From: Microbacterium indicum DSM 19969
GTDB taxonomy: Bacteria; Actinomycetota; Actinomycetes; Actinomycetales; Microbacteriaceae
NCBI RefSeq assembly: GCF_000422385.1
Contig: NZ_KE383821.1
Location: 53,585-117,584 of the forward strand
Direction: 5' to 3'
DNA: 64,000 nucleotides
Part shown: positions 26,412 to 36,318 of the stretch, piece by piece
How positions within the stretch are numbered: position 1 is the first letter of the stretch
Layout: every line of letters begins with the position of its first letter
Program-made: the position numbers and the translations under genes
The notes under the pieces: model-generated
What the model was told of the DNA's origin: nothing
The model's database searches: none
What the model saw: only the letters and a program-made list of their open reading frames with translations

Positions 26412-27254
26412 CTACTCGCCGAAGTGCTCCTCGCTCTGCACCGTGAGGAGGAACTGGGTGAAGTCGGCGGGGTCGTCGTACGCGCCGTCGTAGACGCGCC
26501 CGTCGGCGACGATCATGGGGGTCGTGCCCGAGAACGTGAGGCCCTCCGCACCGAGCAGGTCCTTCGCCCCGACCGCGCGGGCGGTCGCGTCGACGACCCA
26601 TCCCGTCATGTCGCGGTTCTCGATGCAGTAGGAGACGGCGGATCCCGTCGCGCCCGCGTCGCTCGCGAGCGAGGCGAGCTGCTCGTCGGTGTAGCCGTCG
26701 TCGGACGTCGGCTGGTCGGTGAGGAGCGCCGTGTTGTACGCGGCGAACGACGCGGGCGCCTCGGAGACGACGCACATCACGGCGCCGGCGGCGCGCGTCG
26801 AGTAGCCCGTGCGGTTGCCCTGTCCGGTCAGCAGCGAGACGGGGTGGTACGTGTACGTGATGACGCCCTCGTTCACGAGCTCGAGCGCCGCGGGGGTGAT
26901 CTGCTCCTCGAGCGATCCCGAGTCGGGCGAGAGGTAGTCGACGTAGACGTCCACGTGGATCGGGTCCTCGTCGGCGGGGGCGGGCGACTCGGTCGCCGCG
27001 ACGGCCGAGACGTCGATGCCGTCGGTGTCGGTGATGTTCTGGGGCGTGACCTCGGGCCTGTTGAGGTCGGGCTGCAGCTGGGTCCACGCGGCCCATCCGC
27101 CGGCGACGACGACCGCCGCGATCACCACGCCGATGATCACGCGCCGCGCGATCTTGCGCGCCGTGATCCGGGTGCGCACCTTCTGGGCCTTCTCGCGCAC
27201 GGCGGCGCGGGCGTCGCTCGACTGCTCGGGCGCGTTCTGCTGCTCGTCACTCAT
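26412..27254 (-). CDS. DsbA-fold membrane-anchored protein lacking the CxxC pair
   Basis: The 280-residue protein has a basic N-terminus, one membrane helix (about 39-62) and an extracellular thioredoxin-like DsbA domain. Where DsbA relatives have C-P-x-C after the first strand (DYxCPxC) this protein has DYLSPDSGSLEEQI, so both redox cysteines are serine. Two other cysteines (MCVV and SYCIENR) remain. The cis-proline region GTTPMIVADG is kept. It cannot be a normal thiol oxidoreductase; a chaperone or binding role is possible. A ribosome site GAGGAG precedes the ATG at 27254; the frame continues upstream without homology. Confidence 0.82.
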   Translation of the reverse strand: MSDEQQNAPEQSSDARAAVREKAQKVRTRITARKIARRVIIGVVIAAVVVAGGWAAWTQLQPDLNRPEVTPQNITDTDGIDVSAVAATESPAPADEDPIHVDVYVDYLSPDSGSLEEQITPAALELVNEGVITYTYHPVSLLTGQGNRTGYSTRAAGAVMCVVSEAPASFAAYNTALLTDQPTSDDGYTDEQLASLASDAGATGSAVSYCIENRDMTGWVVDATARAVGAKDLLGAEGLTFSGTTPMIVADGRVYDGAYDDPADFTQFLLTVQSEEHFGE

Positions 27255-27485
27255 GAATCGGGATCTCCTCGTGCCGCCAGGGCGTGCGGCGACGTCCCGA
27301 TCGTAGTGAGAGCCGCTGGGAAATGTCATGCCGCGCCCGCGCGCGTACCCGAAGCGATTTCCCTTCCTCCCGGGAATCTGCCAGAGTGTGTTCCATCGCT
27401 CGATGACGAGCGTGCGGCGGCCCCGGCCTTCGCTCATTCACAAAGGATCGTCCGGCACGTACCTGCCGGTGAAGGAGAAGCCATC

Positions 27486-28592
27486 ATGGCAACTGTGACG
27501 TTCGACGACGCCACCCGTGTCTACCCCGGCGGCACGCGCCCCGCGGTCGACAAGCTCAACCTCGAGATCGGCGACGGCGAGTTCCTCGTCCTGGTCGGCC
27601 CCTCGGGTTGCGGAAAGTCCACCTCGCTCCGCATGCTCGCGGGCCTCGAAGAGGTCAACGACGGCCGGATCCTCATCGGCGACCGCGACGTCACCGACGT
27701 CCCGCCGAAGGACCGCGACATCGCGATGGTGTTCCAGAACTACGCGCTGTACCCCCACATGACGGTCGCCGACAACATGGGCTTCGCCCTCAAGATCGCG
27801 GGCGTCAGTAAGGAGGACCGCCGCAAGCGCGTCGAGGAGGCGGCCAAGCTGCTCGACCTCGAGCCCTACCTCGACCGCAAGCCGAAGGCCCTCTCGGGTG
27901 GTCAGCGCCAGCGCGTCGCGATGGGCCGCGCGATCGTCCGCGAGCCGCGCGTCTTCCTCATGGACGAGCCGCTCTCGAACCTCGACGCGAAGCTCCGCGT
28001 GCAGACCCGCACGCAGATCGCGTCGCTGCAGCGCCGCCTCGGCGTCACGACGGTCTACGTCACGCACGACCAGACCGAGGCCCTGACGATGGGCGACCGC
28101 ATCGCGGTCCTCAAGGACGGCCTCCTGCAGCAGGTGGGTTCGCCTCGCGAGCTCTACGAAGCCCCCGTCAACGAGTTCGTCGCCGGCTTCATCGGCTCGC
28201 CGGCCATGAACCTGTTCCCCGCCTCGATCACCGACGGCGGCGTCCTGTTCGGCCAGAAGACGGTCGGCGTCGAGGCCTCGACGCTCGCCAAGGCCAGCGG
28301 CTCGCAGGTCAAGGTCGGCGTGCGCCCCGAGGACCTCGTGGTCTCGGGCGCGGGCGAGGCCGGTCTGCAGGTCCGGGTCGACCTCGTCGAGGAGCTCGGC
28401 GCCGACGGCTACATGTACGGCTCGACCGACGTGAACGGCGAGACCGTGAACCTCGTCGCGCGCGTCGACGGCCGCAACCACCCGTTCGCGGGCGACACCG
28501 TCACCCTCACCCCGGTTCCCGACCACGTGCACGTGTTCGACCAGAACTCGGGCGAGCGCCTGCACGACGACCGCATCGCGTCGGCCGCGTAA
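27486..28592 (+). CDS. ugpC: ABC sugar-importer ATPase (UgpC/MsmK/MalK type)
   Basis: The 368-residue ATPase has Walker A GPSGCGKST, Q-loop MVFQNYALYPH, signature LSGGQRQR, Walker B VFLMDEPLSNLDAK, H-loop VYVTHDQ, and the C-terminal regulatory TOBE domain (about 240-368) typical of MalK-type proteins. It stands alone, with no permease or binding protein gene nearby. This fits the actinobacterial habit of one shared ATPase powering several carbohydrate importers. GAAGGAG precedes the ATG. The 231-base gap upstream holds its promoter region and a small hairpin (CCGGCA...TGCCGG, 27451-27468). Confidence 0.92.
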   Translation: MATVTFDDATRVYPGGTRPAVDKLNLEIGDGEFLVLVGPSGCGKSTSLRMLAGLEEVNDGRILIGDRDVTDVPPKDRDIAMVFQNYALYPHMTVADNMGFALKIAGVSKEDRRKRVEEAAKLLDLEPYLDRKPKALSGGQRQRVAMGRAIVREPRVFLMDEPLSNLDAKLRVQTRTQIASLQRRLGVTTVYVTHDQTEALTMGDRIAVLKDGLLQQVGSPRELYEAPVNEFVAGFIGSPAMNLFPASITDGGVLFGQKTVGVEASTLAKASGSQVKVGVRPEDLVVSGAGEAGLQVRVDLVEELGADGYMYGSTDVNGETVNLVARVDGRNHPFAGDTVTLTPVPDHVHVFDQNSGERLHDDRIASAA

Positions 28593-28602
28593 CCGGCATC
28601 GA

Positions 28603-28644
28603 CGCAGAAGCGGGCTCCACCTTCCGGTGGGGCCCGCTTCTGCG
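28603..28644. terminator. Bidirectional terminator after the ABC ATPase gene
   Basis: A long stem (CGCAGAAGCGGGC and complement, then a second pairing segment) with a TTCC loop, followed by TTTC; between convergent genes. Confidence 0.8.
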
Positions 28645-28655
28645 TTTCGGCGGCG

Positions 28656-29627
28656 CTACTCGGCGGCGAGCGCCTCGCGCATCGTCGACACCTGATACAA
28701 CGCGACCGAGGCCGCGATCCCGGCGTTGAGCGACTCGGTGGCCTGCGAGATCGGGATCGACACGATCTGGTCGCAGGTCTCGGTCACGAGGCGCGAGAGG
28801 CCGTCGCCCTCGCTGCCGATCACGAGCACGAGCGGGCGATCCGCGAGCTCGATGTCGGGCATGCGCACCTCGCCGCCGCCGTCGAGGCCGAGGACGAAGA
28901 CGCCCTGCTTCTTGAGGTCCTTGAGCGTCGCCGTGAGATTCGAGGCCATGGCCACGGGGATCCGCGCCGCGGCGCCCGCGCTCGTCTTCCACGCGGCGGA
29001 GTTCAGGCCGGCGGAGCGGCGCTGGGGGATGATGACGCCCTGGCCGCCGAACGCCGCCGTCGAGCGGATGATCGCGCCGAGGTTGCGGGGATCCGTGACG
29101 CCGTCGAGCGCGACGAGCAGCGGGGTCTCGCCCGTCTCGACGATCTGCTCGAGCAGCTCCTGCGGGTGCGCGTACTCGTACGGCGGAACCTTGAGCGCGA
29201 CGCCCTGGTGCACGCCGTCGAAGCCCGCCATGCGGTCGAGCTCGGGGCGCGTGACCTCGAGGATCGGCAGCTCGCGCTTGCGCGCGATCGACAGCATCTC
29301 CTTGACGCGGTCGTCCATCTCGACGCGCTGCGCGATGTAGAACGCCGCCGCGGGGATCCGCGTGCGCAGCGCCTCGAGGACGCTGTTGCGGCCCGTCACG
29401 TACTCGTTGTCGTCGTTCGGGCGGCGACGCTGCACGTTCTTCTGCTGCGGGTGCTTCGCGGCCGAGCGCTCGGCCAGCACCTTGCGCTTGTGCGCCGCGT
29501 GGTACGTGCGGTCCTCGGCCTTCGGGGTCGGGCCGCGACCCGCGAGGCCCTTGCGGTTCTTCCCGCCGGTGCCCTTGGGGGCGCCCTTCTTGCCCTTCGC
29601 GGCGCCGGGCCTGCCTGGCTTAGCCAT
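28656..29627 (-). CDS. rlmB: 23S rRNA (guanosine-2'-O-)-methyltransferase
   Basis: The 323-residue TrmH-type SPOUT methyltransferase has a lysine/glycine-rich basic N-terminal tail (1-70), a substrate-binding domain (about 75-150) and the knotted SAM-binding domain with motif 1 [20 protein letters not shown], motif 2 [15 protein letters not shown] and motif 3 [20 protein letters not shown]. It methylates G2251 of the ribosomal peptidyl-transferase loop. Its start overlaps the end of cysS by 8 bases. Confidence 0.9.
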   Translation of the reverse strand: MAKPGRPGAAKGKKGAPKGTGGKNRKGLAGRGPTPKAEDRTYHAAHKRKVLAERSAAKHPQQKNVQRRRPNDDNEYVTGRNSVLEALRTRIPAAAFYIAQRVEMDDRVKEMLSIARKRELPILEVTRPELDRMAGFDGVHQGVALKVPPYEYAHPQELLEQIVETGETPLLVALDGVTDPRNLGAIIRSTAAFGGQGVIIPQRRSAGLNSAAWKTSAGAAARIPVAMASNLTATLKDLKKQGVFVLGLDGGGEVRMPDIELADRPLVLVIGSEGDGLSRLVTETCDQIVSIPISQATESLNAGIAASVALYQVSTMREALAAE

Positions 29628-30993
29628 CGATGCTCCAAACCGTTCCATCGGGTGTGTCTTCGAGGGCGACGCCCGCGACCGCGAAGAGATCGCGGATGCG
29701 GTCGGCCGCCGCCCAGTCCTTCTCGGCGCGCGCCGTGGCGCGCTGTGCGACGAGTTCGTCGACGAGGGTCGAGAGAGCCCCGTGATCCGCCGACGAACCG
29801 CCGGTCAGATCGTCGAAACCGAGAACCCCCATCATGCCCGACACGCCTGAGAGGGCGCCCCGGACGGCCGCCTCGTCTCCCGCGTCGAGAGCCGTGTTGC
29901 CCGCCCGCACGGTCTCGTGCAGCGCCGCGAGCGCCTGCGGGACGCCGAGGTCGTCGTCCATCGCGGCCGCGAACGCGTCGGGGATCGACGGATCCGTCTG
30001 CCCCACGAGGCGCTCGGCTCGCTGGACGAAGCCGTCGATCCGCTCGAGCGCGGCGCGCGCCTCGTCGAGGCCCTGGTCGGAGACGTCGAGGCTCGAGCGG
30101 TAGTGCGCCGCGGCGAGCGCGTAGCGCACCGTGCGCGGCGGACGCGCGGCGAGCAGGTCGCGCGCGAGGGTGAAGTTGCCGAGCGACTTCGACATCTTCT
30201 GGCCCTCGACCGTGACGAGGCCGTTGTGGACCCAGTAGCGGGCGAAGGCGTCGCCGGCCGCGGCCGACTGCGCGAGCTCGTTCTCGTGGTGCGGGAAGCG
30301 CAGGTCAAGGCCGCCCCCGTGGATGTCGAACTCGGGCCCGAGGTAGCGGCGCGACATCGCCGAGCACTCGATGTGCCAGCCCGGGCGGCCGGGCCCCCAC
30401 GGCGAGTCCCACGACGCGTCGGCGGGCTCGTCGGCCTTACGCGCCTTCCAGAGCGCGAAGTCGTGCGGGTCGCGCTTGCCGCGCAGATCGGCGTCGGCGT
30501 CGCCCTCCATGTCATCGAGCGCCTGGCGCGTGAGCGCGCCGTACTCGGGCCACGAACGCGTGTCGAACCACACGTCGCCGTCGGCCGCGTACGCGTGACC
30601 CGCGTCGATGAGCCGCTCGATCAGCTCGTGCATCTGCGGGATCGACGCCGTCGCGCGCGGCTCGTAGGTGGGCGGCAGCACGCCGATCGCGTCGCCGACG
30701 GCGGTGAACTCCCGCTCCATGCGGTAGGCGAGCGCCCACCACGGTTCGGCGTCCGTCGCGTTGGCGAGGACCTTGTCGTCGATGTCGGTGACGTTGCGCA
30801 CGAGCGTCACGCGCCCGAAGCGGTGCGCGAGCCACCGACGCAGCAGGTCGAAGGCGAGCGCGCTGCGGAGGTGACCCAGGTGGGGGCCCGACTGCACCGT
30901 CGGCCCGCAGACGTACATCGTCACGTTCGACGGATCGAGCGGGGCGAAGTCGCGCAGCGCCTGCGCGCGGGAGTCGTACAGCCTGACGGTCAC
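29620..30993 (-). CDS. cysS: Cysteinyl-tRNA synthetase
   Basis: The 457-residue class I enzyme charges tRNA-Cys. The zinc cysteine is in [15 protein letters not shown] is GPHLGHL, and KMSKS is [10 protein letters not shown]. The length is normal. It starts at the GTG at 30993, overlapping the end of ispDF by 4 bases, so ispDF, cysS and rlmB form one operon, a grouping common in actinobacteria. Confidence 0.96.
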   Translation of the reverse strand: MTVRLYDSRAQALRDFAPLDPSNVTMYVCGPTVQSGPHLGHLRSALAFDLLRRWLAHRFGRVTLVRNVTDIDDKVLANATDAEPWWALAYRMEREFTAVGDAIGVLPPTYEPRATASIPQMHELIERLIDAGHAYAADGDVWFDTRSWPEYGALTRQALDDMEGDADADLRGKRDPHDFALWKARKADEPADASWDSPWGPGRPGWHIECSAMSRRYLGPEFDIHGGGLDLRFPHHENELAQSAAAGDAFARYWVHNGLVTVEGQKMSKSLGNFTLARDLLAARPPRTVRYALAAAHYRSSLDVSDQGLDEARAALERIDGFVQRAERLVGQTDPSIPDAFAAAMDDDLGVPQALAALHETVRAGNTALDAGDEAAVRGALSGVSGMMGVLGFDDLTGGSSADHGALSTLVDELVAQRATARAEKDWAAADRIRDLFAVAGVALEDTPDGTVWSIDG

Positions 30994-32159
30994 CCGTCAA
31001 GCGTAGTCGGCACGATCACCGCGACGGCGAGCGCCTGCACGCCCTCGGCGCGGCCCGTGAACCCGAGCCCGTCGGTCGTGGTCGCCGACACCGCGACGGG
31101 GGCGCCGACGGCGCGGCTCAGCGCCGCCGCGGCCTCGGCCCGCCGCGCGGCGAAGCGCGGGCGCTGGGTCTGCACCTGGACCGACACGTTCCCGGGGCGC
31201 CACCCGGCCGCCGCGAGGATCGCGACGGTCTCGCGTAGGAACTCCTCGCCGTGCGCGCCCGCGAACTCGGGGCGCGCGGTTCCGAACCGGCTGCCGATGT
31301 CGCCGAGCCCAGCCGCGCCCAGGAGCGCGTCGACGACCGCGTGCGCGACGGCGTCGCCGTCGGAGTGCCCCGACAGCGCCTGCTCGCCCGGCCACTCGAG
31401 GCCCGCGAGCCAGAGGGATCCCTCTCCCCCGAACGCGTGCACGTCGGTGCCGACGCCGACGCGGAACGGCGGCGCCGCGGGTGCGATGAGCTGGCGCGCC
31501 CGGTCGAGGTCGGCGGGCGTCGTGATCTTGAACGCGAGCGCCGATCCCTCGACCCGCACGAGGGCGTGCCCCGCGGCGGCGACGAGGGCCGCGTCGTCGG
31601 TGTACTCCTCGGCGGCGATCTCGTACGCTGCGACGAGCACGTCGCGGCGGAATCCCTGCGGGGTCTGCGCGGCCGCGAGCTGGGCGCGGTCGACGACGCC
31701 CGTGATCGCGTCGCCCTCGACGCGCTTGATGGTGTCGACGACCGGCATCGCGGGGACGACGCCGTGACCCGTCTCGCGCACGACGTCCGCGACCCGGTCG
31801 ATGACCTCGGGCGGCGTCAGGGCACGGGCCGCGTCGTGCACGAGGACCGTCTCGACCGTCGGCAGCAGCTTCGCGAGGCCCGCCCGCACCGACTGCTGCC
31901 GTGTCGCGCCGCCCGCGACCACGGAGACGAGGTCGCGGCGCGCGCCGGCGATCTCGTGCGCCTCGGCGAGCGCCTCGCCCACGCGGTCGGCGGGCGCCAC
32001 GACGACGACCTGCGCCTCGCGCGCCGCGAAGACCCCCGCGAGGCAGTGCCGCAGGATCGTGTGCTCGTCGAGGCCGACGAACGCCTTGGGCGCTGCCTGG
32101 CCGAGGCGCGTTCCACTGCCCGCCGCGACGACGACGATCGCGGTCGTGATGCTCTGCAT
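30990..32159 (-). CDS. ispDF: Bifunctional IspD/IspF enzyme of the MEP isoprenoid pathway
   Basis: The 389-residue fusion protein holds CDP-ME synthase (IspD, 1-225; nucleotide loop [17 protein letters not shown]) and MECDP synthase (IspF, 232-389; D-x-H metal site [24 protein letters not shown]). It catalyses steps 3 and 5 of the MEP pathway that supplies IPP, which the idi-crt operon at the end of the window uses. TATTTT lies six bases before the ATG, right after the carD terminator, so it has its own promoter. Confidence 0.94.
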   Translation of the reverse strand: MQSITTAIVVVAAGSGTRLGQAAPKAFVGLDEHTILRHCLAGVFAAREAQVVVVAPADRVGEALAEAHEIAGARRDLVSVVAGGATRQQSVRAGLAKLLPTVETVLVHDAARALTPPEVIDRVADVVRETGHGVVPAMPVVDTIKRVEGDAITGVVDRAQLAAAQTPQGFRRDVLVAAYEIAAEEYTDDAALVAAAGHALVRVEGSALAFKITTPADLDRARQLIAPAAPPFRVGVGTDVHAFGGEGSLWLAGLEWPGEQALSGHSDGDAVAHAVVDALLGAAGLGDIGSRFGTARPEFAGAHGEEFLRETVAILAAAGWRPGNVSVQVQTQRPRFAARRAEAAAALSRAVGAPVAVSATTTDGLGFTGRAEGVQALAVAVIVPTTLDG

Positions 32160-32171
32160 CCCTCAAAAATA

Positions 32172-32206
32172 ACGGCCCCGCGTCTCACAGGGAGACGCGG
32201 GGCCGT
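32172..32206 (-). terminator. Terminator of carD
   Basis: A 15-bp perfect stem (ACGGCCCCGCGTCTC and complement) with a 5-base loop, followed by TTATTTTT on the minus strand. Confidence 0.85.
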
Positions 32207-32223
32207 CGAACGCGGTTCTGCGA

Positions 32224-32709
32224 TCAGCCCTCGGCGAGGGCCGCGTCGAGGATCCCGGCGGCCTCCTCCTCGGAGACCTCCTTCGCGAGCGCGAGCTCGG
32301 ACTCGAGCACCTGGCGGGCCTTCGCCAGCAGGCGCTTCTCGCCAGCCGACAGCCCGCGGTCCTGATCGCGGCGCCAGAGGTCGCGCACGACCTCGCTGAC
32401 CTTGATCACGTCGCCTGAGGCGAGCTTCTCGCCGTTGGCCTTGAAGCGACGCGCCCAGTTCGTGGGCTCCTCGGTGAAGGGCGCCTTCAGCACGTCGAAG
32501 ACCTTGCTGAGCCCGTCTTCTCCGATGACGTCGCGCACGCCGACGAGGTCGACGTTGTCGGCCGGAACCTCGATGACGAGGTCGCCCTGCGAGACGTTGA
32601 GTTTGAGGTACGTCTTCTCTTCGCCCTTGATGACGCGAGTCTTGACCTCGGTGATAGTTGCGGCCCCGTGGTGGGGGTAGACGACGGTCTCGCCAACCTC
32701 AAAAAGCAT
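32224..32709 (-). CDS. carD: CarD-family RNA polymerase-binding regulator
   Basis: The 161-residue protein has an N-terminal RNA-polymerase-interaction domain (1-55; [19 protein letters not shown]) and a helical DNA-binding domain (about 60-150) with the conserved tryptophan in NWARRF that wedges the minor groove at the transcription bubble edge. In mycobacteria CarD stabilises open complexes at ribosomal RNA and many other promoters. It is translated from a normal ribosome site (GGAAGG). Confidence 0.95.
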   Translation of the reverse strand: MLFEVGETVVYPHHGAATITEVKTRVIKGEEKTYLKLNVSQGDLVIEVPADNVDLVGVRDVIGEDGLSKVFDVLKAPFTEEPTNWARRFKANGEKLASGDVIKVSEVVRDLWRRDQDRGLSAGEKRLLAKARQVLESELALAKEVSEEEAAGILDAALAEG

Positions 32710-32889
32710 ATGAGTTATGTCCTTCCCGGCCTATCGAGTTTACCACAAGCAGAAATGCGATAAGATCCCCGGCCGCTCACCGGACCGGCCCCCTCACGCG
32801 CGCGCGAGGCCACAGAAATCGGGCCCGCCGACCCCGTAGGATGGACCATGGCCCGCGGCCGGGCCGCGTCTGCGACACCTGGAGGATCC

Positions 32890-33417
32890 GTGAAATCGCG
32901 CGTCTTTGCGTCCCTCGCCCTCGGGGGCATCGTTCTGCTCTCGGCAACGGGCTGCTCGAACCTCACGCAGCAGGCGACGACGCTGCACGTGAACCCTTCC
33001 GACGGCGTGAGCATCGCCTCGCAGGAGTCCGACACCGTCGTGCTGCGCAACGTCTTCATCGTCGCCGACCAGGACGGCGCCGAGGGCAACCTCGTGGCCG
33101 GCATCGTCAACTCGGGCGACGACGACTCGACCGTGACGGTCGACTGGACGGGCGGCACCGCGACCGTCGACGTCCCCGCGAACTCGACCGTGAGCCTCGG
33201 CGGCGAGGACGAGCCCCTGCTGCTCGAGAGCCTCGACGCCAAGCCGGGCTCGACGACCGAGGTCTACTTCCAGGCCGCCGACCAGGACGGCGCCTCGGCT
33301 GAGATCCCCGTCCTCGACAACTGCCTCACCGAGTACGCCGACCTCGCGCCGACCGACTCGCCGACGTCGCGCGCGACGTGCGACCCGCAGTCGTTCGTGG
33401 AGGACGAGCACGAGTGA
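32890..33417 (+). CDS. Small exported lipoprotein of unknown function
   Basis: The 175-residue protein has a lipoprotein-like signal peptide, VKSRVFASLALGGIVLL, with the modified cysteine in SATGCSN, then an exported beta-rich domain. Relatives in this family are sometimes misnamed 'DNA modification methylase'; no methyltransferase motif is present. The GTG at 32890 is chosen because GGAGG precedes it and the signal peptide then starts correctly. An ATG at 32848 behind a TAGGAT hexamer is in frame and could begin a longer form. Confidence 0.75.
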   Translation: MKSRVFASLALGGIVLLSATGCSNLTQQATTLHVNPSDGVSIASQESDTVVLRNVFIVADQDGAEGNLVAGIVNSGDDDSTVTVDWTGGTATVDVPANSTVSLGGEDEPLLLESLDAKPGSTTEVYFQAADQDGASAEIPVLDNCLTEYADLAPTDSPTSRATCDPQSFVEDEHE

Positions 33418-33431
33418 TCCTCGGTCGATGA

Positions 33432-33471
33432 GATGACGAAGGGCCCGGCTGACGCCGGGCCCTTCGTCATC
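33432..33471. terminator. Bidirectional terminator between the lipoprotein gene and regX3
   Basis: An 18-bp perfect stem (GATGACGAAGGGCCCGGC and complement) with a TGAC loop between convergent genes. Confidence 0.85.
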
Positions 33472-33483
33472 TCAGCTCCGCGA

Positions 33484-34167
33484 TCAGCCCTCGAAGCGGT
33501 AGCCGAGGCCGCGCACCGTCACGAGCATGACGGGCTTCGACGGCGTCTCCTCGATCCGCGAACGGATCCGCTTGATGTGCACGTCGAGCGTCTTGGTGTC
33601 GCCGAAGTAGTCGGATCCCCACACGCGGTCGATGAGCTGGCCGCGGGTCAGCACGCGCCCCGTGTTGCGCATGAGCAGCTCGAGGAGCTCGAACTCCTTG
33701 AGCGGCATGTTGATCTGCTCGCCGTCGACCGCGACGGTGTGCCTGTCGATGTCGAGCGCGACGCGGCCGCCCTCGAGGACGTGCTCGTCGAGGTCCTCCT
33801 CTGGCGTCGTGCTGCGGCGCATCACGGCGCGCATGCGGGCGAGCAGCTCGCGCGACGAGTAGGGCTTCGTGACGTAGTCGTCGGCGCCGAGCTCGAGCCC
33901 CACGACGATGTCGACCTCGCTGTCCTTCGCGGTCAGCATGACGATCGGCACCTGCGACGTCGTGCGCACCTGGCGGCACACCTCGGTTCCGGGTATCCCC
34001 GGCAGCATGAGGTCGAGCAGGATCACGTCGGCGCCCTGCTCGCGGAAGACCCGCAGGGCCTTCTCGCCGTCGTCGGCGATCTCGACCTCGTAGCCCTCGC
34101 GCTGCAGGAGGTAGGCGAGCGGGTCGGCGAGATCGGGTTCGTCCTCGACGATCAGAACACGCGTCAT
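33484..34167 (-). CDS. regX3: Phosphate-responsive response regulator RegX3
   Basis: The 227-residue OmpR-type regulator has receiver D53 in ILLDLMLPG and a DNA-binding domain (about 130-225; NMPLKEFELLELLMRN, TLDVHIKRIRSRIE). With the overlapping senX3 upstream and phoU divergent, it fits the actinobacterial SenX3-RegX3 phosphate system that switches on high-affinity phosphate uptake and polyphosphate genes under starvation. Confidence 0.93.
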   Translation of the reverse strand: MTRVLIVEDEPDLADPLAYLLQREGYEVEIADDGEKALRVFREQGADVILLDLMLPGIPGTEVCRQVRTTSQVPIVMLTAKDSEVDIVVGLELGADDYVTKPYSSRELLARMRAVMRRSTTPEEDLDEHVLEGGRVALDIDRHTVAVDGEQINMPLKEFELLELLMRNTGRVLTRGQLIDRVWGSDYFGDTKTLDVHIKRIRSRIEETPSKPVMLVTVRGLGYRFEG

Positions 34168-35354
34168 ACGGTCTCTTCCTTCTTCTGCGCCTTCTTGCGG
34201 CGCTTCTTGGTCTGCTTATCCGCGGTCGACAGCCCCTCGGGCGTCTCGCCGCGCGGCAGGCGGATCGTGAACGTGGATCCCTGGCCCTCGCGGGACCAGA
34301 GCCGCACCTCGCCGCCGTGACGCTGGATCGCGTGCTTCACGATCGCGAGGCCGAGACCCGTGCCGGCCGTGCGGCGGGACCGGGCCTCGTCGGCGCGGAA
34401 GAAGCGCTCGAAGATGCGCTTCTGGTCCTCGTCGGCGATGCCGATCCCCGTGTCGGTCACGGCGATCTCGACCGCCTCGTCCGATGAGCGCACCCCGACG
34501 CCCACGTGGGAGCCCTCGGGCGAGTAGACGATGGCGTTCGAGAGCAGGTTGCCGACGGCCTCGATGAGCACGCGCGAGTCGCCGTGCACGTAGAGCCCGC
34601 GCTCGCCGCCGACGACGATGTCGACGCCCGCTCCCGTCGCCGTGACCTGGTGCGCCTCGACGGCCGACTGCACGACCTCGTCGATCGACACGGGGCCGAC
34701 GTCGGTGAGCTCGTCGGCCGCCTGCAGCCGCGAGAGGTTCATGATGCGGCCCGTGAGCTGGCCGAGGCGCGCGGCCTCGGCGCCCATGCGCTCGGAGAAG
34801 CGGCGCACCTGCTCGGGGTCATCCGCCGCCATCTCGAGGGCCTCGGCGAGCAGCTGGATCGCCCCGACGGGCGTCTTCAGCTCGTGGCTCGTGTTCTGGA
34901 TGAAGTCCTGCCGCGTCTGCTGCAGCCGCTCCTGCTCCGAGATGTCGCGCACGAGGACGACGATGAAGTCCTCGCCCATCTGCGCCGCGCGGGCGACGAC
35001 GAGCCGCGGCTCGCGCGCCAGGCGCCCGGCGCGGATCCGCATCGTCTGGGTCTCGGACGCGCCCATCTGCCGCGCCGTCTTCATGAGGCCGCGCAGCTCC
35101 TCCTGCTCGAGCCTGTCGCCCGCCACGGCGCCCATCCAGCCGGATCCGGGCGACGTCGCGACGACGCGCCCCGACGGATCCGTGACGATCGCGGCGTCGT
35201 CGAGGACGCCCAGCAGCGCGACCGCCTCGACGGGCAGCCGCGGGTGCGCGTGCGTGAGCGCACGGCTCCTCGCCCGCATCGCTGCGACGATCACGACGAC
35301 GATGACCGCTCCGATGGCGACCCCGACGAGCAGGGCCAACAGAGCATCTGGCAT
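34164..35354 (-). CDS. senX3: Phosphate sensor histidine kinase SenX3
   Basis: The 396-residue kinase has one N-terminal membrane helix (4-27), a PAS-like domain (about 45-150), the phospho-accepting His in NTSHELKTPVGA, and the ATP domain with NLLSNAIVYS, DTGIGI and AGTGLGLAIV. A basic tail (KKRRKKAQKK) ends the protein. It overlaps regX3 by 4 bases. The divergent gene is phoU, which in relatives inhibits the kinase when phosphate is plentiful. TACGCT lies six bases before the ATG. Confidence 0.93.
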   Translation of the reverse strand: MPDALLALLVGVAIGAVIVVVIVAAMRARSRALTHAHPRLPVEAVALLGVLDDAAIVTDPSGRVVATSPGSGWMGAVAGDRLEQEELRGLMKTARQMGASETQTMRIRAGRLAREPRLVVARAAQMGEDFIVVLVRDISEQERLQQTRQDFIQNTSHELKTPVGAIQLLAEALEMAADDPEQVRRFSERMGAEAARLGQLTGRIMNLSRLQAADELTDVGPVSIDEVVQSAVEAHQVTATGAGVDIVVGGERGLYVHGDSRVLIEAVGNLLSNAIVYSPEGSHVGVGVRSSDEAVEIAVTDTGIGIADEDQKRIFERFFRADEARSRRTAGTGLGLAIVKHAIQRHGGEVRLWSREGQGSTFTIRLPRGETPEGLSTADKQTKKRRKKAQKKEETV

Positions 35355-35360
35355 GAATAC

Positions 35361-35366
35361 AGCGTA
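35361..35366 (-). promoter_or_regulatory. -10 element of senX3-regX3, leaderless type
   Basis: TACGCT, then six bases, then the ATG at 35354. Confidence 0.5.
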
Positions 35367-35426
35367 AAGTCACGAGCCCGGCCGTATGGCGCGGTGGCCG
35401 CTGATCTCGTGGCAGACGGCCCGTCT

Positions 35427-35456
35427 GTTCACGAAGCTTCCACCGTTCGTTAACCT
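35427..35456 (+). promoter_or_regulatory. Possible RegX3 (Pho-box) site and -10 of phoU
   Basis: GTTCACG, then after eleven bases GTTCGTTAACCT, resembles the direct repeats of actinobacterial Pho boxes (GTTCACC type). TAACCT at the end could be the phoU -10. Position in the senX3-phoU divergent region supports autoregulation. Confidence 0.35.
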
Positions 35457-35560
35457 ACGGTCGACATCGGGGCCGCCCCCGTGCGCGACCCTGGCCAGGC
35501 TGGACATCCGACTGCCGACGTCCGGCCCCCGATTCCCACCCGAACCGAAAGGTCTCACCG

Positions 35561-36256
35561 ATGCGCGAAGTGTTCCACGACACGCTCGAAGACATCCAGG
35601 GCCGCCTCGTCGAGGTGGCCGAGCTGGTCTCCGAGGCGATCACGAAGGCGGTCGACGCGTTCACTCACGGCGACGTCGCCCTCGCAGAAGAGGTCATCGC
35701 CAACGACGAGCAGATCGACGCCCTCGCGGTGTCGGTCGACGAGATCGCGATCGAGACCCTCGCGATGCAGCAGCCCGTCGCCCACGACCTGCGCGTCATC
35801 ATCTCGGCGCTCCGCGCGACCGCGTCGCTCGAGCGCATGGGCGACCTCGCCGAGCACATCGCGCAGCTCGTGCGCTCGCGCTACCCCGAGCGCGCGATCC
35901 CCAAGGGGCTCAAGGGCACGTTCAAGAAGATGGGCGAGAAGGACGTCGTCGCCGCCCGCACGCTCGTCGAGCTGCTGCGCACGCAGGACCTCAAGTACGC
36001 GGCCGAGCTGCGCGACCTCGACGACGACATCGACGAGCTCCACGCCTCGGTGTACGAACGCGTCCTCGGCGACTCGTTCTCGGGCGAGATCCCCGGCGCG
36101 ATCGACGCGACGCTCGCGAGCCGCTACCACGAGCGCTTCGCCGACCACGCCGTCTCGGTCGCGAAGAAGGTCGTGTACCTCGCGACGGGCGACTGGGCCG
36201 GGGCCGACGACGTCGTGCCCGAGGTCGAGATCATCGACACGACGCCCGCCGACTGA
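35561..36256 (+). CDS. phoU: Phosphate-signalling protein PhoU
   Basis: The 231-residue all-helical protein has two PhoU repeats (about 10-95 and 115-205), each with an E/D-x-x-x-D metal motif (ERMGDLAEHI in the first, RYHERFADHAVSVAKKV in the second). It links phosphate uptake to the SenX3 kinase and keeps the Pho response off when phosphate is sufficient. A 105-base leader follows the proposed promoter. Confidence 0.94.
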   Translation: MREVFHDTLEDIQGRLVEVAELVSEAITKAVDAFTHGDVALAEEVIANDEQIDALAVSVDEIAIETLAMQQPVAHDLRVIISALRATASLERMGDLAEHIAQLVRSRYPERAIPKGLKGTFKKMGEKDVVAARTLVELLRTQDLKYAAELRDLDDDIDELHASVYERVLGDSFSGEIPGAIDATLASRYHERFADHAVSVAKKVVYLATGDWAGADDVVPEVEIIDTTPAD

Positions 36257-36269
36257 CGGCGCGCGACGA

Positions 36270-36307
36270 GAAGCGCCCCACGGATCCGCGGATCCGTGGG
36301 GCGCTTC
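36270..36307. terminator. Bidirectional terminator between phoU and gpm
   Basis: An 18-bp perfect stem (GAAGCGCCCCACGGATCC and complement) with a 2-base loop; convergent genes on both sides. Confidence 0.8.
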
Positions 36308-36318
36308 GACGTGTGGGG

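Noticed and set aside
32890..33417. DNA modification methylase
   Set aside because: The name sometimes given to this family has no support: the protein is a small exported lipoprotein without methyltransferase motifs.
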